A DNA stretch of 64,000 bases from Bisbaumannia salifodinae (GTDB lineage: Bacteria > Pseudomonadota > Gammaproteobacteria > Pseudomonadales > Halomonadaceae). Within the stretch, counting starts at the first letter, position 1. Each line of letters starts with the position of its first letter. The DNA is taken from NCBI RefSeq assembly GCF_039522585.1, contig NZ_BAAADR010000002.1. One strand, written 5' to 3'. Under the pieces are notes generated by a model. The model searched no databases. It was not told the DNA's origin and saw only the letters and a program-made list of their open reading frames with translations. Shown in pieces: positions 8,367 to 17,453 of this stretch. The position numbers and the translations under genes were made by a program.

Positions 8367-9081
8367 CCCCGATCCTCCCGTGATGCACCAGCAGCCGCGC
8401 CACCACCTCGCCGAGGTACTCGGTGAAGAGGGTGTCGAGGCTGGCGCGGAAGTGCTCGGTGTCGTGGCTGGCCAGCACCAGGTAGCCCAGCGGCTCGCCC
8501 AGGGTCAGCCGGGTGATGACGCAGGAGCCGGCCTGGGCCGGCGCCTTGGCGTGGGGCAGCAGCAGCTTCCAGTCGGTGGCGGAGAGCCGGGAGCAGCGGC
8601 TGTTGCGGCCCTCCAGCAGGGCGCCCAGGCGCTGGCCGGCGGTGTCGTCCAGCACCTGGCGGGGCGCCTGGGGCGGGTGCGGTTCCCGGTCGGTGAGGCT
8701 GGCCGGACACCACAGGGCCACGGCGCTGGTCTGGAACTGCTCGGCGAGCTGGGTGGCCAGGGTCTGACCCAGGGCATCGCCGTCCTCGGCTTCCAGCAGG
8801 GCCAGTACCAGGCCGCGGGTGCGGCGATACTGGCCCTCGTTATGGCGGGCCGAGTCGAGCAGCTGCTCCAGGCGCCATTCGGCGGTCTCGGCCCGCTCGC
8901 GCAGGTCATGAACCAGGCGCTCCAGCAGCGAGATGGCGCCGCGCCCCTCCGGATGGGGCACCTTGAGTTGCTGCAGCAACCCCTCGCGGCCGACGAAGAA
9001 GTCGGGATGACGGGCCAGCCAGTGGGCGACCCGTTCCGGGTCGAGGGTCTGGCGGGGCTCGGGGGCCTGGGCTCGCGTCAT
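8353..9081 (-). CDS. DUF484 family protein (GAF-like fold)
   Basis: A 242-residue protein of unknown molecular function, almost always encoded between dapF and xerC in gammaproteobacteria. The N-terminus reads VAHWLARHPDFF, a family hallmark (about 16-27), followed by a helical segment rich in Glu/Arg (about 45-80) and a GAF-like C-terminal domain including GEPLGYLVLASHD. The start at 9081 was chosen over an upstream in-frame ATG at 9189, which would intrude on the dapF end. Its 3' end overlaps xerC by 14 bp. Confidence 0.85.
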   Translation of the reverse strand: MTRAQAPEPRQTLDPERVAHWLARHPDFFVGREGLLQQLKVPHPEGRGAISLLERLVHDLRERAETAEWRLEQLLDSARHNEGQYRRTRGLVLALLEAEDGDALGQTLATQLAEQFQTSAVALWCPASLTDREPHPPQAPRQVLDDTAGQRLGALLEGRNSRCSRLSATDWKLLLPHAKAPAQAGSCVITRLTLGEPLGYLVLASHDTEHFRASLDTLFTEYLGEVVARLLVHHGRIGDASR

Positions 9082-9110
9082 GGGGTAATTCCTCGTCGTG
9101 GTCGTGAGGT

Positions 9111-9944
9111 TCAGTTCAGGGGGACCCGGCCCTCGAAGACCCGCTCCGCGGGGCCGGTCATGGTCAGGGGGGCGCCGTCGCCGGCCCACTCGATGGTCAG
9201 CTCGCCGCCGGGCAGGTGCACCTTCACCGGGCTCTCCAGCAGCCCCTGGCGGATGCCGCTGGCCACCGCGGCGCAGGCGCCGGTGCCGCAGGCCAGGGTC
9301 TCGCCGCTGCCCCGCTCGTAGACCCGCAGGCGAATCTCGTGGGGCGAGACCACCTGCATAAAGCCGGCGTTGACCCGCTTGGGGAAGCGCGGGTGGGACT
9401 CGATGGCCGGGCCCAGCCGGGCCACCGGGGCGCTGTCCACGTCATCGACACGCAGCACCGCATGGGGGTTGCCCATGGAGACCACGCCGATCTCGAGGCG
9501 CTCGCCGTCGACCTCCAGGGCGTGACGCGGCAGGTCCTGGGCGGCCTCGAAGGGCAGCGACTCGGGGGCGAAACGCGGCGCCCCCATATCGACGCTGACC
9601 CGGCCGTCCTCCTGGATCACCAGGGTCAGGGGGCCGCCGGCGGTCTCGACGCGGATCTCGTGCTTGTGGGTCAGGCGCTGGTCGCGCACGAAGCGGGCGA
9701 AGCAGCGCGCCCCGTTGCCGCAGTTCTCCACCTCGCTGCCGTCGGCGTTGAAGATGCGGTAGCGGAAGTCCAGGTCCGGGTCCCGGGGTGGCTCGACGAT
9801 CAGCAGCTGATCGAAGCCGATGCCGAAGTGACGATCGGCGAGCTGGCGGATCTGCTCGTCGCGCAGCCGCGCCCGTTGGGTGACCAGGTCGACCACCATG
9901 AAGTCGTTGCCCAGGCCATGCATCTTGGTGAAGTGCAGCAGCAT
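9111..9944 (-). CDS. dapF: DapF, diaminopimelate epimerase
   Basis: A 277-residue cofactor-independent epimerase converting LL-DAP to meso-DAP for lysine and peptidoglycan synthesis. The two catalytic cysteines are visible: Cys75 in ENCGNGARC and Cys219 in ACGTGACAA. The start ATG at 9942-9944 overlaps the lysA stop (TGATG), so translation is coupled to lysA, whose product uses the meso-DAP made here. Start MLLHFTKMHGLGNDF is canonical. Confidence 0.96.
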   Translation of the reverse strand: MLLHFTKMHGLGNDFMVVDLVTQRARLRDEQIRQLADRHFGIGFDQLLIVEPPRDPDLDFRYRIFNADGSEVENCGNGARCFARFVRDQRLTHKHEIRVETAGGPLTLVIQEDGRVSVDMGAPRFAPESLPFEAAQDLPRHALEVDGERLEIGVVSMGNPHAVLRVDDVDSAPVARLGPAIESHPRFPKRVNAGFMQVVSPHEIRLRVYERGSGETLACGTGACAAVASGIRQGLLESPVKVHLPGGELTIEWAGDGAPLTMTGPAERVFEGRVPLN

Positions 9945-11215
9945 CAGTCCGCGGCCTCCGGCAGCAGGGCCTCGCCTTCCCACAGCGCCTCCAGGCGCTC
10001 GCGGCGGCGCACCAGGTGGGCCCGGTCGCCATCCACCATCACCTCGGCGGGACGCGGGCGGCTGTTGTAGGTGGAGGCCATCACGAAGCCGTAGGCCCCG
10101 GCGGAGCGCACCGCCAGCAGGTCGCCCGCGGCGATGGCCAGTTCGCGATCCTTGCCGAGGAAGTCGCCGGTCTCGCACACCGGGCCCACCACGTCATAGG
10201 TGGCGCTCTCCCGGGGCGCCCGGGTATCCACCGGCAGGATGCGTTGCCAGGCCTGGTAGAGGGAGGGGCGGATCAGGTCGTTCATGCCGGCGTCGACGAT
10301 GGCGAAGTTCTTGGTCTCGCCGGGCTTGAGGTACTCGACCCGGGTCAACAGCACCCCGGCATTGGCGGCGATGGAACGGCCCGGCTCGAACAGCAGGGTC
10401 AGGCGCTCGCCGCCGGGCCAGGCGGCCAGGCGCTCGAGCAGGGCGCGGGCGTAGTCGAAGGGCGCCGGCGGGCGCTCGTCCTGGTAGGGCACGCCGAGGC
10501 CGCCGCCGAGATCCAGGTGGGCGATCTCGATGCCCGCCTCGCGCAGCCGCTCGAGCAGCACCAGCAGGCGATCCAGGGCGTCCAGGAAGGGCGAGAGCTC
10601 GGTGAGCTGGGAGCCGATATGGCAATCCAGGCCGCTGATGCGGATATTCGGCAGGCGCGCGGCGAGCTCGTAGACGCCCAGGGCCTCGTCCACCGGGATG
10701 CCGAACTTGTTGTCCTTGAGGCCGGTGGAGATATAGGGGTGGGTGCCGGCATCCACGTCGGGATTGACCCGCAGCGAGACCGGCGCCACCTTGCCGAGGC
10801 GCCCGGCCACGGCGTCGAGGCGCTCGAGCTCCGGGCGCGATTCGACGTTGAAGCACTTGATGCCCGCCTCCAGGGCACGGGCCATCTCCGCCTCCTGCTT
10901 GGCGACCCCGGAGAAGACCACCTTGGCCGGGTCGCCGCCGGCGGCCAGCACCCGCTCCAGCTCGCCCTCCGAAACGATATCGAAGCCGGCGCCGAGGCGC
11001 GCCAGCAGGCCCAGCACCGCGAGGTTGGAGTTGGCCTTGACCGCATAGCAGATCAGGTGGGGGTGGCTGCCCAGCGCCTCGGTGTAGGCGCGGAAGTGAC
11101 GCTCCAGGGTGGCCCGGGAATAGACATAGCAGGGGGTGCCGAAGCGCTCGGCGATCTCCGCCAGGGGCACCTCTTCGGCATAGAGGGCGCCGTCGCGATA
11201 TTCGAAATGATCCAT
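9944..11215 (-). CDS. lysA: LysA, diaminopimelate decarboxylase
   Basis: A 423-residue PLP enzyme, fold type III, catalysing the last step of lysine synthesis from meso-DAP. The PLP lysine is Lys60 in CYAVKANSN. Other conserved stretches are LDLGGGLGVPY, FEPGRSI and the dimer-interface active-site loop GPVCETGDF. It lies one base after the lptM stop and overlaps dapF, forming a tight lptM-lysA-dapF block. Confidence 0.97.
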   Translation of the reverse strand: MDHFEYRDGALYAEEVPLAEIAERFGTPCYVYSRATLERHFRAYTEALGSHPHLICYAVKANSNLAVLGLLARLGAGFDIVSEGELERVLAAGGDPAKVVFSGVAKQEAEMARALEAGIKCFNVESRPELERLDAVAGRLGKVAPVSLRVNPDVDAGTHPYISTGLKDNKFGIPVDEALGVYELAARLPNIRISGLDCHIGSQLTELSPFLDALDRLLVLLERLREAGIEIAHLDLGGGLGVPYQDERPPAPFDYARALLERLAAWPGGERLTLLFEPGRSIAANAGVLLTRVEYLKPGETKNFAIVDAGMNDLIRPSLYQAWQRILPVDTRAPRESATYDVVGPVCETGDFLGKDRELAIAAGDLLAVRSAGAYGFVMASTYNSRPRPAEVMVDGDRAHLVRRRERLEALWEGEALLPEAAD

Positions 11216-11216
11216 C

Positions 11217-11342
11217 TTAGGCCTCGTCGTCGGTGGGGGTCGCCGCCTCGGGGGGCGGCGTCTCCGGCAGGTACAGCGGGCCCTGCTGGCCGCAGGCGGT
11301 CAGCAGCATCAGCAGCAGGAGCCCCAGGGCCAGCCGGGCCAT
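11217..11342 (-). CDS. lptM: LptM (YifL-like), small outer-membrane lipoprotein of the LPS translocon
   Basis: A 41-codon gene between argH and lysA. The peptide starts MARLALGLLLLMLLTACGQQ: a short hydrophobic signal ending in lipobox LTAC (Cys17) followed by GQQGPLYLPE, the LptM signature. In E. coli LptM helps oxidative maturation of LptD. The ATG overlaps the argH TGA by one base and the stop lies just ahead of the lysA start. The C-terminal tail is short and acidic (TPTDDEA). Confidence 0.9.
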   Translation of the reverse strand: MARLALGLLLLMLLTACGQQGPLYLPETPPPEAATPTDDEA

Positions 11343-12736
11343 CAGCGCAGCGCCTTCAGGGCGTCGCGGGCCCGGCTGGCCGCGGCGCGGACCTGATCGG
11401 GGGCGGTGCCGCCGATATGGTTACGGGCCGCCACCGAGCCTTCCAGGGTCAGTACCTCGAAGACATCGGCCTCGATCACCTCGGAGAACTGGCGCAGCTC
11501 GTCGAGGGTCATCTCGGAGAGGTCCTTGGTCTCGCGGATGCCGAAGGCCACCGACTCGCCGACGATCTCGTGAGCGTCGCGGAAGGCCACGCCCTTGCGC
11601 ACCAGGTAGTCCGCCAGGTCGGTGGCGGTGGAGAAGCCCTTGCGGGCCGCCTCACGCATGCTGTCGGCCTTGGCCTCGATGGCCGGCACCATGTCGGCGA
11701 AGGCCTTGAGGCAGTCCTTGACGGTGTCCAGGGTGTCGAACAGCGGCTCCTTGTCTTCCTGATTGTCCTTGTTGTAGGCCAGCGGCTGGGACTTCATCAG
11801 GGTCAGCAGGCCCATCAGGTGACCATAGACGCGGCCCGACTTGCCGCGCACCAGCTCCGGCACGTCCGGGTTCTTCTTCTGCGGCATGATCGAGGAGCCG
11901 GTGCAGAAGCGGTCGGGCAGGTCGATGAAATCGAACTGGGCGCTGGTCCACAGCACCAGTTCCTCGCTCATCCGCGACATATGCATCAGCAGCAGGCTGG
12001 CGAAGCTGGTGAATTCGATGGCGAAGTCGCGATCGCTGACCGCGTCGAGGCTGTTCTCCGCCGGGCGCTCGAAGCCCAGCAGCTCGGCGGTGACGTGGCG
12101 ATCGATGGGGTAGGTGGTGCCGGCGAGTGCCGCCGCGCCCAGGGGCATCACATTGACCCGCTTGCGGCAGTCGAGCAGGCGCTCGTGGTCCCGGGCCAGC
12201 ATCTCCTGCCAGGCCAGCAGGTGGTGGCCGAAGGTCACCGGCTGGGCGGTCTGCAGGTGGGTGAAGCCGGGCATGATGGTCTCGGCCTCGCGGTCGGCCA
12301 GCTCGATCAGGCCCTCGCGCAGGCGGGCCAGCTCGGCGGCGACGATATCGATCTCGTCGCGCAGGAAGAGGCGGATATCGGTGGCCACCTGGTCGTTACG
12401 GGAACGGCCGGTATGCAGTTTCTTGCCGGTGATGCCGATCTTGTCGGTCAGGCGTGCCTCGATATTCATATGCACGTCTTCGAGCTTCACCGACCAGGGG
12501 AATTCGCCGCGACGAATCTCGTCGTCGATCTCGTCCAGGCCGGCGACGATGGCGTCGCGCTCGGCATCGGTCAGCACGCCGACCCGGGCCAGCATGGTGG
12601 CATGGGCGATGGAGCCCTGGATATCGTGGTGGGCCAGGCGTTGGTCGAAGTCCACCGAGGCGGTGAAGCGTTCGACGAAGGCATCGGTGGGCTCGCTGAA
12701 ACGGCCGCCCCAGGACTGGTTGGTCGACTTCGTCAT
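11342..12736 (-). CDS. argH: ArgH, argininosuccinate lyase
   Basis: A 464-residue cytoplasmic enzyme splitting argininosuccinate to arginine and fumarate. It belongs to the fumarase/aspartase superfamily: signature GSSIMPQKKNP with the catalytic serine loop, plus TGRSRNDQVATD and HLQTAQPVTFGHH. Length is normal. It is the first gene of the minus-strand run to yigB and is divergent from hemC across a 225-bp intergenic region. Confidence 0.97.
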   Translation of the reverse strand: MTKSTNQSWGGRFSEPTDAFVERFTASVDFDQRLAHHDIQGSIAHATMLARVGVLTDAERDAIVAGLDEIDDEIRRGEFPWSVKLEDVHMNIEARLTDKIGITGKKLHTGRSRNDQVATDIRLFLRDEIDIVAAELARLREGLIELADREAETIMPGFTHLQTAQPVTFGHHLLAWQEMLARDHERLLDCRKRVNVMPLGAAALAGTTYPIDRHVTAELLGFERPAENSLDAVSDRDFAIEFTSFASLLLMHMSRMSEELVLWTSAQFDFIDLPDRFCTGSSIMPQKKNPDVPELVRGKSGRVYGHLMGLLTLMKSQPLAYNKDNQEDKEPLFDTLDTVKDCLKAFADMVPAIEAKADSMREAARKGFSTATDLADYLVRKGVAFRDAHEIVGESVAFGIRETKDLSEMTLDELRQFSEVIEADVFEVLTLEGSVAARNHIGGTAPDQVRAAASRARDALKALR

Positions 12737-12961
12737 CGGAGGAAAAATCCTGCAAGTTGGCTGACAAGGTATTGCCTGGCAGTGTACCAGAGTCGACGGG
12801 GCAGGCCATGCCAGCGTCGCTCGCCGTAGGCACGACGCCGGGGGCGTTTTTCCTTATCTGGCGACTGCTTTATGATGGAGTAATAAAAGCGGGGCTCGCC
12901 CCCGTGCCAACGATTCATGGGAACGCCTGCCAGCCGCAGGCCCCAGCGACGGGAGATCCAC

Positions 12962-13903
12962 GTGTCCGCCATCACTACCCTGCGCATCGCCACCCGCAAG
13001 AGCCTGCTGGCCCTGTGGCAGGCCGAGCATGTCCGCGACCGCCTCCAGGCGATTCATCCCGGCCTCGAGGTGGAGCTGGTGGCCATGTCCACCCGCGGCG
13101 ACCAGATCCTCGATGCGCCCCTGGCCAAGGTCGGCGGCAAGGGGCTCTTCGTCAAGGAGCTGGAAGAGGCGATGCTGGATGGGCGGGCCGATATCGCCGT
13201 GCACTCCATGAAGGACGTGCCCATGCAGTTTCCCGAAGGGCTGGGGCTGTCGGTGATCCTCGAGGGCGCCGAACCCACCGACGCCTTCGTCTCCAACCGG
13301 TACGCCAGCCTCGACGAGCTGCCCGAGGGGGCACGCATCGGCACCTCCAGCCTGCGTCGCGGCCTGCAGATGAAGGAGGCACGTCCCGACCTGGAGATTC
13401 TCAACCTGCGGGGCAATGTGCAGACCCGATTGGGCAAGCTGGACGCCGGCGACTTCGATGCCATCATCCTCGCCACCTCCGGGCTGCGCCGCCTGGGCCT
13501 GGGCGAGCGCATCGCCATGGAGCTGCCCCCCGAGGTGTGCCTGCCGGCCTGCGGCCAGGGGGCCCTGGGCATCGAGTGCCGGACCCATGATGCCGATCTG
13601 GTGGCGCTGCTGGCGCCCCTGGACGATGCCGAGACCGCCACTCGGGTGCGCGCCGAGCGCGCCATGAACACCCGCCTGGAGGGGGGCTGTCAGGTGCCCA
13701 TCGGCGGCCATGCGGTCCTCGAGGACGATGGTCGTACCCTCTGGCTGCGGGCCCTGGTGGGCAGCCCCGACGGTACCCGGGTGCTGCGTGCCGAGGGCCG
13801 TGGCTCCGCCTTCGAACCGGAGACCCTGGGCATCCGGGTCGCCGAGGACCTGCTCGCCCAGGGCGCCGGCGAGATCCTCGCCGAGGTCTACGGCGACGCC
13901 TGA
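12962..13903 (+). CDS. hemC: HemC, hydroxymethylbilane synthase
   Basis: A 313-residue porphobilinogen deaminase. Asp85 (HSMKDVP) is the catalytic aspartate and Cys243 (LEGGCQVPIG) attaches the dipyrromethane cofactor. I prefer the GTG at 12962, preceded by GGGAG, over the ATG at 12917, since the protein then begins at the usual family position (TTLRIATRKSLLALWQ). It overlaps hemD by TGATG, starting the hemCDXY operon. Confidence 0.95.
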   Translation: MSAITTLRIATRKSLLALWQAEHVRDRLQAIHPGLEVELVAMSTRGDQILDAPLAKVGGKGLFVKELEEAMLDGRADIAVHSMKDVPMQFPEGLGLSVILEGAEPTDAFVSNRYASLDELPEGARIGTSSLRRGLQMKEARPDLEILNLRGNVQTRLGKLDAGDFDAIILATSGLRRLGLGERIAMELPPEVCLPACGQGALGIECRTHDADLVALLAPLDDAETATRVRAERAMNTRLEGGCQVPIGGHAVLEDDGRTLWLRALVGSPDGTRVLRAEGRGSAFEPETLGIRVAEDLLAQGAGEILAEVYGDA

Positions 13904-14697
13904 TGAGTCAGGCATCGCGGGTGCTGATCACTCGGCCGGGAGAGCGGGCCCGGCCCCTGCGAGAGGCCCTGGACGCCCTCGGGGCGGAGAGCGTCGCCCT
14001 GGAGGTGATGCGCCTGGAGGCCCTGCCGGAAACTCAGGCGCAGCGCAGCGCCTGGCTCGACTTCGATGCGTATCGGCATGTGATCGTGGTCAGCCCCTTC
14101 GCCGCCGACTGCCTGGCAGAGGCCCTCGATCGCTACTGGCCCCAGCTGCCGCTGGGGCCACGCTTTTATGCGGTGGGCGCCGCCACCGCCGAACGACTGC
14201 ACCGGCACCTGGGGGTGCGGGTACGGGTGCCGCCGCCGGGGCAGGGCGATACCAGCGAGGCGCTGCTGACCCTGGCCGGGTTGCGCTCGTTGAGCGAGCA
14301 GAAGGTGCTGTTGGTGGCCGGTGAGGGGGGGCGTCCCCTGCTGGCCGAGACGCTGGGTGCCCGTGGCGCCCGGGTCACGCGTCTGGCACTCTATCGACGA
14401 CAGTGCCTGCCGCCCGCGCCCGAAGCGGCGGTCTGGCTGGCCCGGGGGGAGTACCGGGCCCTGGTGGTCACCAGTGGCGAGCTGCTCGAGCATCTCGCCC
14501 CCTGGTGCGGCGAGGCGGCGTTGAACCAGCCGCTAATCGTTTCGAGCCCCCGCCTGGCTACACTGGCCGGTAGCCTGGGGTTCACCAAGCTTCATACGGC
14601 TACGGGAGCCACCCCGGCCGCCTTGGCGGCCGCCGTGGCCGGGGCCTGCAACCTGGATGGCGCCGAACCCGATCATGACGATCTCGACAAGGGCTAG
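13903..14697 (+). CDS. hemD: HemD, uroporphyrinogen-III synthase
   Basis: A 264-residue enzyme that closes and rearranges hydroxymethylbilane to uroporphyrinogen III. The family is poorly conserved. Visible are the N-terminal VLITRPGERARPLREAL, ALYRRQCLPPAP in the mid region and LVVTSGELLEHL, in a bilobed Rossmann-like layout. Assignment rests largely on its place directly after hemC and before hemX. Translationally coupled to hemC. Confidence 0.9.
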   Translation: MSQASRVLITRPGERARPLREALDALGAESVALEVMRLEALPETQAQRSAWLDFDAYRHVIVVSPFAADCLAEALDRYWPQLPLGPRFYAVGAATAERLHRHLGVRVRVPPPGQGDTSEALLTLAGLRSLSEQKVLLVAGEGGRPLLAETLGARGARVTRLALYRRQCLPPAPEAAVWLARGEYRALVVTSGELLEHLAPWCGEAALNQPLIVSSPRLATLAGSLGFTKLHTATGATPAALAAAVAGACNLDGAEPDHDDLDKG

Positions 14698-14703
14698 CGA
14701 TAG

Positions 14704-16128
14704 ATGAGCAAGCAACCACACGATCAGGACGAACGGCCGGCGCCCGGCGCCGCCTCCCAAGATGCCGACGACCAGGCGGGCGAGGCCTCCCAGGCGGAGT
14801 CAGGCAAGGGGCGCAGTGGTGGGCGACGGCGGCGCGGCGGCCAGGGGAGTCAATCCCGGGCCGGTGGCGCCGCCCAGGGGCAGGCCGCCAAGGCGGCCGA
14901 ATCGTCGACGGCGGACAAGGCCAGCGACACGCCGACTTCCGGCGCCGCGGCGTCCGGTGGTGGGGCACCCGGCAAGTCGACACCGGCCAAGCCCGGCGCC
15001 GCCAAGGGCGGCACCGGTAAGGGCGGCACCGGTAAGGCCGCTTCCGGCAAGGCTTCCGGAGGCGGTCAGGGCGGCACGCCTCCCGGCGCCTCTCAGGGGA
15101 GCGGTGGCAAGACCGGCCCGGTGGCCCTGGTGCTGGTGGTGTTGCTGGCGCTGGTCGGCCTATGGCTGGGTTGGATGGGCTGGCAGGCCCTGAACGAGCA
15201 GCGCGAGCGCCTGGCCGCCGCCGAGACGGAGCTGGCCGAACTGCGCTCCCTGGGAGGCCTGGAGGCGCGGCTGAGCGAGCAGGCCGAGGACAACCGTGCC
15301 GCCCTGACCGGCGAGGTGGCGACCCTGGAAGGCGAGTTCGAGGCCTACCGTGGCGAGGTGAACGAGGCCCTGGATCGGGTGCTGGCGGAACTGGCCCGGG
15401 AGCAGAGCGCCGACGAGCGGGAGTGGCTGCACGCCGAGGCGGCCTATCTGCTGCGCCTGGCCAATCAGCGAGTGCAACTGGAGCGTGACCCGGAGGGCGC
15501 CGCGGCCCTGCTGCGCACCGCCGATGCGCGCCTGAACGAGGCCGACAACCCGGCCCTGTTGCCGGTGCGGCGCGCCCTGGCCAGCGAGCTGGCCGCCCTG
15601 GAGGCGGTGCCGAGGGTCGATCGCACCGGGCTCTACCTGGCGCTGGATGCCCAGCAGCAGCAATTGGCGACCCTGCCGCTCTCCCAGGACGTGGAAGAGC
15701 TGGCGCTGGAGATCGGCAATAGCGAGGCGCCCAGCGGTGGCTGGCGCGAGCAACTGGGGCGCTTCGCCGGCGAGTTGAGCTCCCTGGTGACGGTGCGCCA
15801 GCATGACGAGGCCCTGGAGGCCCTGATCGCCCCCGATCAGGAGGCCTACCTGCGCCAGAACGTGCGGCTGCTGATCGAACAGGCCCAACTGGCCCTGCTC
15901 AAGGAGGAGGAGGCCCTCTATCGGGCCAGCCTCGACGAGGCGATCGCCCTGGTGGAGGGCTACTACGCCACCGATCGCGAGGGCGTTCAATCGACCCTGA
16001 CGCGGCTGGCGGAGCTGCGTGAGCGGGAGGTTCGCCCCGAGCTTCCCGATATCAGCGCTTCCCAGCAGGCCCTGAGCCGTTTCATCGATAGCCGCTTCGG
16101 CGGTGCCGGGGAGGCGGATGAGTCATGA
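14704..16128 (+). CDS. hemX: HemX-like membrane protein of the haem operon
   Basis: A 474-residue protein often annotated as uroporphyrinogen-III C-methyltransferase, although this HemX family lacks the SAM-methyltransferase fold and its role is unproven. Residues 1 to about 138 are a low-complexity Gly/Ala/Ser/Lys-rich cytoplasmic tail with GGTGKGGTGK repeats. One transmembrane helix follows (about 139-160, VALVLVVLLALVGLWLGWMG). The rest is a helical periplasmic domain starting with a coiled coil (about 165-215). It sits six bases after hemD and overlaps hemY by ATGA. Confidence 0.88.
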   Translation: MSKQPHDQDERPAPGAASQDADDQAGEASQAESGKGRSGGRRRRGGQGSQSRAGGAAQGQAAKAAESSTADKASDTPTSGAAASGGGAPGKSTPAKPGAAKGGTGKGGTGKAASGKASGGGQGGTPPGASQGSGGKTGPVALVLVVLLALVGLWLGWMGWQALNEQRERLAAAETELAELRSLGGLEARLSEQAEDNRAALTGEVATLEGEFEAYRGEVNEALDRVLAELAREQSADEREWLHAEAAYLLRLANQRVQLERDPEGAAALLRTADARLNEADNPALLPVRRALASELAALEAVPRVDRTGLYLALDAQQQQLATLPLSQDVEELALEIGNSEAPSGGWREQLGRFAGELSSLVTVRQHDEALEALIAPDQEAYLRQNVRLLIEQAQLALLKEEEALYRASLDEAIALVEGYYATDREGVQSTLTRLAELREREVRPELPDISASQQALSRFIDSRFGGAGEADES

Positions 16129-17348
16129 GAAAGCTGATCCTGCTTATCGTCGTCGGCCTGGCGCTCGGCGCCCTCTTCGGTCAGCTGATGCAGTCCTTTC
16201 CGGGCTACTGGCTGATCCGGGTCGGCGACACCTCGGTGCAGACCTCCTTCTGGTTCGGCCTGGTACTGCTGCTGGCGGCCTTCCTGGTGCTGCACTTCGC
16301 GCTGCGCGTCCTGGTGCGGCTGCGGCGTCCGGTGAGCCGCCTCAAGTTATGGAATAGCCGCACTCGCAACCGTAACGCCATGAAGCGCACCGTGCGCGGC
16401 CTGGTGGCCCTGGCCGAGGGGCGCTGGAAGAAGGCCGAGAAGTCGCTGGTCAAGGCCGCCGAGGACTCGAGTACGCCCCTGGTCAACTACCTGTCGGCGG
16501 CGCTGGCGGCCCATTACCAGGGCAACTTCGAACAGGCCGACACCCTGCTCAAGCGGGCGCACCTGAGTACCGAGGGGGCCGATACCGCGGTGGGCATGAT
16601 GCAGGCCCAACTGATGCTGGATCGCCAGCAGTATGAGGAGGCTCTGGCCACCCTGACCCGCCTCGACAAGCAGCTGCCGAATCATCCCCAGGTGCTCAAG
16701 CAGCTCAAGCAGGCCTACCTCAGCGTCAGCGACTGGGACGGGCTGCGCCGGCTGATGCCGCGCCTCGCGGCCCAGCAGCTGATCGCCGATGAGGAGCGTC
16801 ACGAGCTCGAGAAGCGCGCCTACCGGGAACTGTTGTCCCAGGCCGCCCGCCACCCCGAGGACGTGGAGCGGGTGCGCAACCTCTGGGCCGATATGCCGGA
16901 CGGCCTGCGCGGCGACGTGGATCTGGTGGTGCTCTATGCCGAGGCGCTGGTGCGCGGCAAGCAGGAGGGCATCGCCGAGCGCCTGCTGCGCCACTCCCTC
17001 AAGGTCTGCTGGGATCCGCGCCTGGTGTTGCGCTACGGCCTGCTCAGCGTCGATCCGGCCCGCCAACTGGTGTATGCCGAGAAGTGGCTGCAGGAGCGCC
17101 CCAATGACCCGGACCTGCTGCTGACCCTGGGCCGCCTGTCGCTGCGTAACGCCTACTGGGGCAAGGCCCAGGAGTATTTCGAGGCGAGCCAGCGCCAGCG
17201 CCCCAGCGGCGTGGTCTGTGCCGAGCTGGCCCGGCTCTATGCCAACCTGGGCGAGCATAACAAGAGCCAGCTCTATTACCGCCAGAGCGTCGAGCTGCTT
17301 GACAGGTCGCTGCCGGCGCTGCCGCAGCCCAGCGACCGGGACGACTGA
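16125..17348 (+). CDS. hemY: HemY, TPR-containing inner-membrane protein of haem metabolism
   Basis: A 407-residue protein with two N-terminal membrane helices (about 3-20 and 42-65), followed by a long helical TPR-like region (for example YEEALATLTRLDKQLPNHPQ and NDPDLLLTLGRLSLRNAYWG). HemY proteins are conserved in proteobacterial hemCDXY operons and proposed to scaffold late haem synthesis; no enzymatic motif is seen. This is not the Bacillus HemY oxidase. The start overlaps the hemX stop. Confidence 0.9.
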   Translation: MRKLILLIVVGLALGALFGQLMQSFPGYWLIRVGDTSVQTSFWFGLVLLLAAFLVLHFALRVLVRLRRPVSRLKLWNSRTRNRNAMKRTVRGLVALAEGRWKKAEKSLVKAAEDSSTPLVNYLSAALAAHYQGNFEQADTLLKRAHLSTEGADTAVGMMQAQLMLDRQQYEEALATLTRLDKQLPNHPQVLKQLKQAYLSVSDWDGLRRLMPRLAAQQLIADEERHELEKRAYRELLSQAARHPEDVERVRNLWADMPDGLRGDVDLVVLYAEALVRGKQEGIAERLLRHSLKVCWDPRLVLRYGLLSVDPARQLVYAEKWLQERPNDPDLLLTLGRLSLRNAYWGKAQEYFEASQRQRPSGVVCAELARLYANLGEHNKSQLYYRQSVELLDRSLPALPQPSDRDD

Positions 17349-17373
17349 TCCCACTCTATTCGCTTTGCTCTCC

Positions 17374-17399
17374 TGGGCGCCTGCGGGCGCCCTTTTTTA
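17374..17399 (+). terminator. Intrinsic terminator of hemCDXY
   Basis: GGGCGCC-tgc-GGCGCCC type stem followed by TTTTTT, 26 bp after the hemY stop. Confidence 0.9.
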
Positions 17400-17453
17400 T
17401 GGTTATTCGCAGAACAGCGTGAAGCCACGACATGGCAGATCTCCGGCTTGCTG

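Noticed and set aside
12834..12852. Terminator-like ACGCC-GGG-GGCGT-TTTT in the argH-hemC gap
   Set aside because: No gene lies upstream in that orientation and the stem is only 5 bp; it may be chance or part of a short leader.
14704..16128. HemX as a true uroporphyrinogen-III methyltransferase
   Set aside because: No SAM-binding or CobA-like motifs are visible; the region is a membrane-anchored helical domain.
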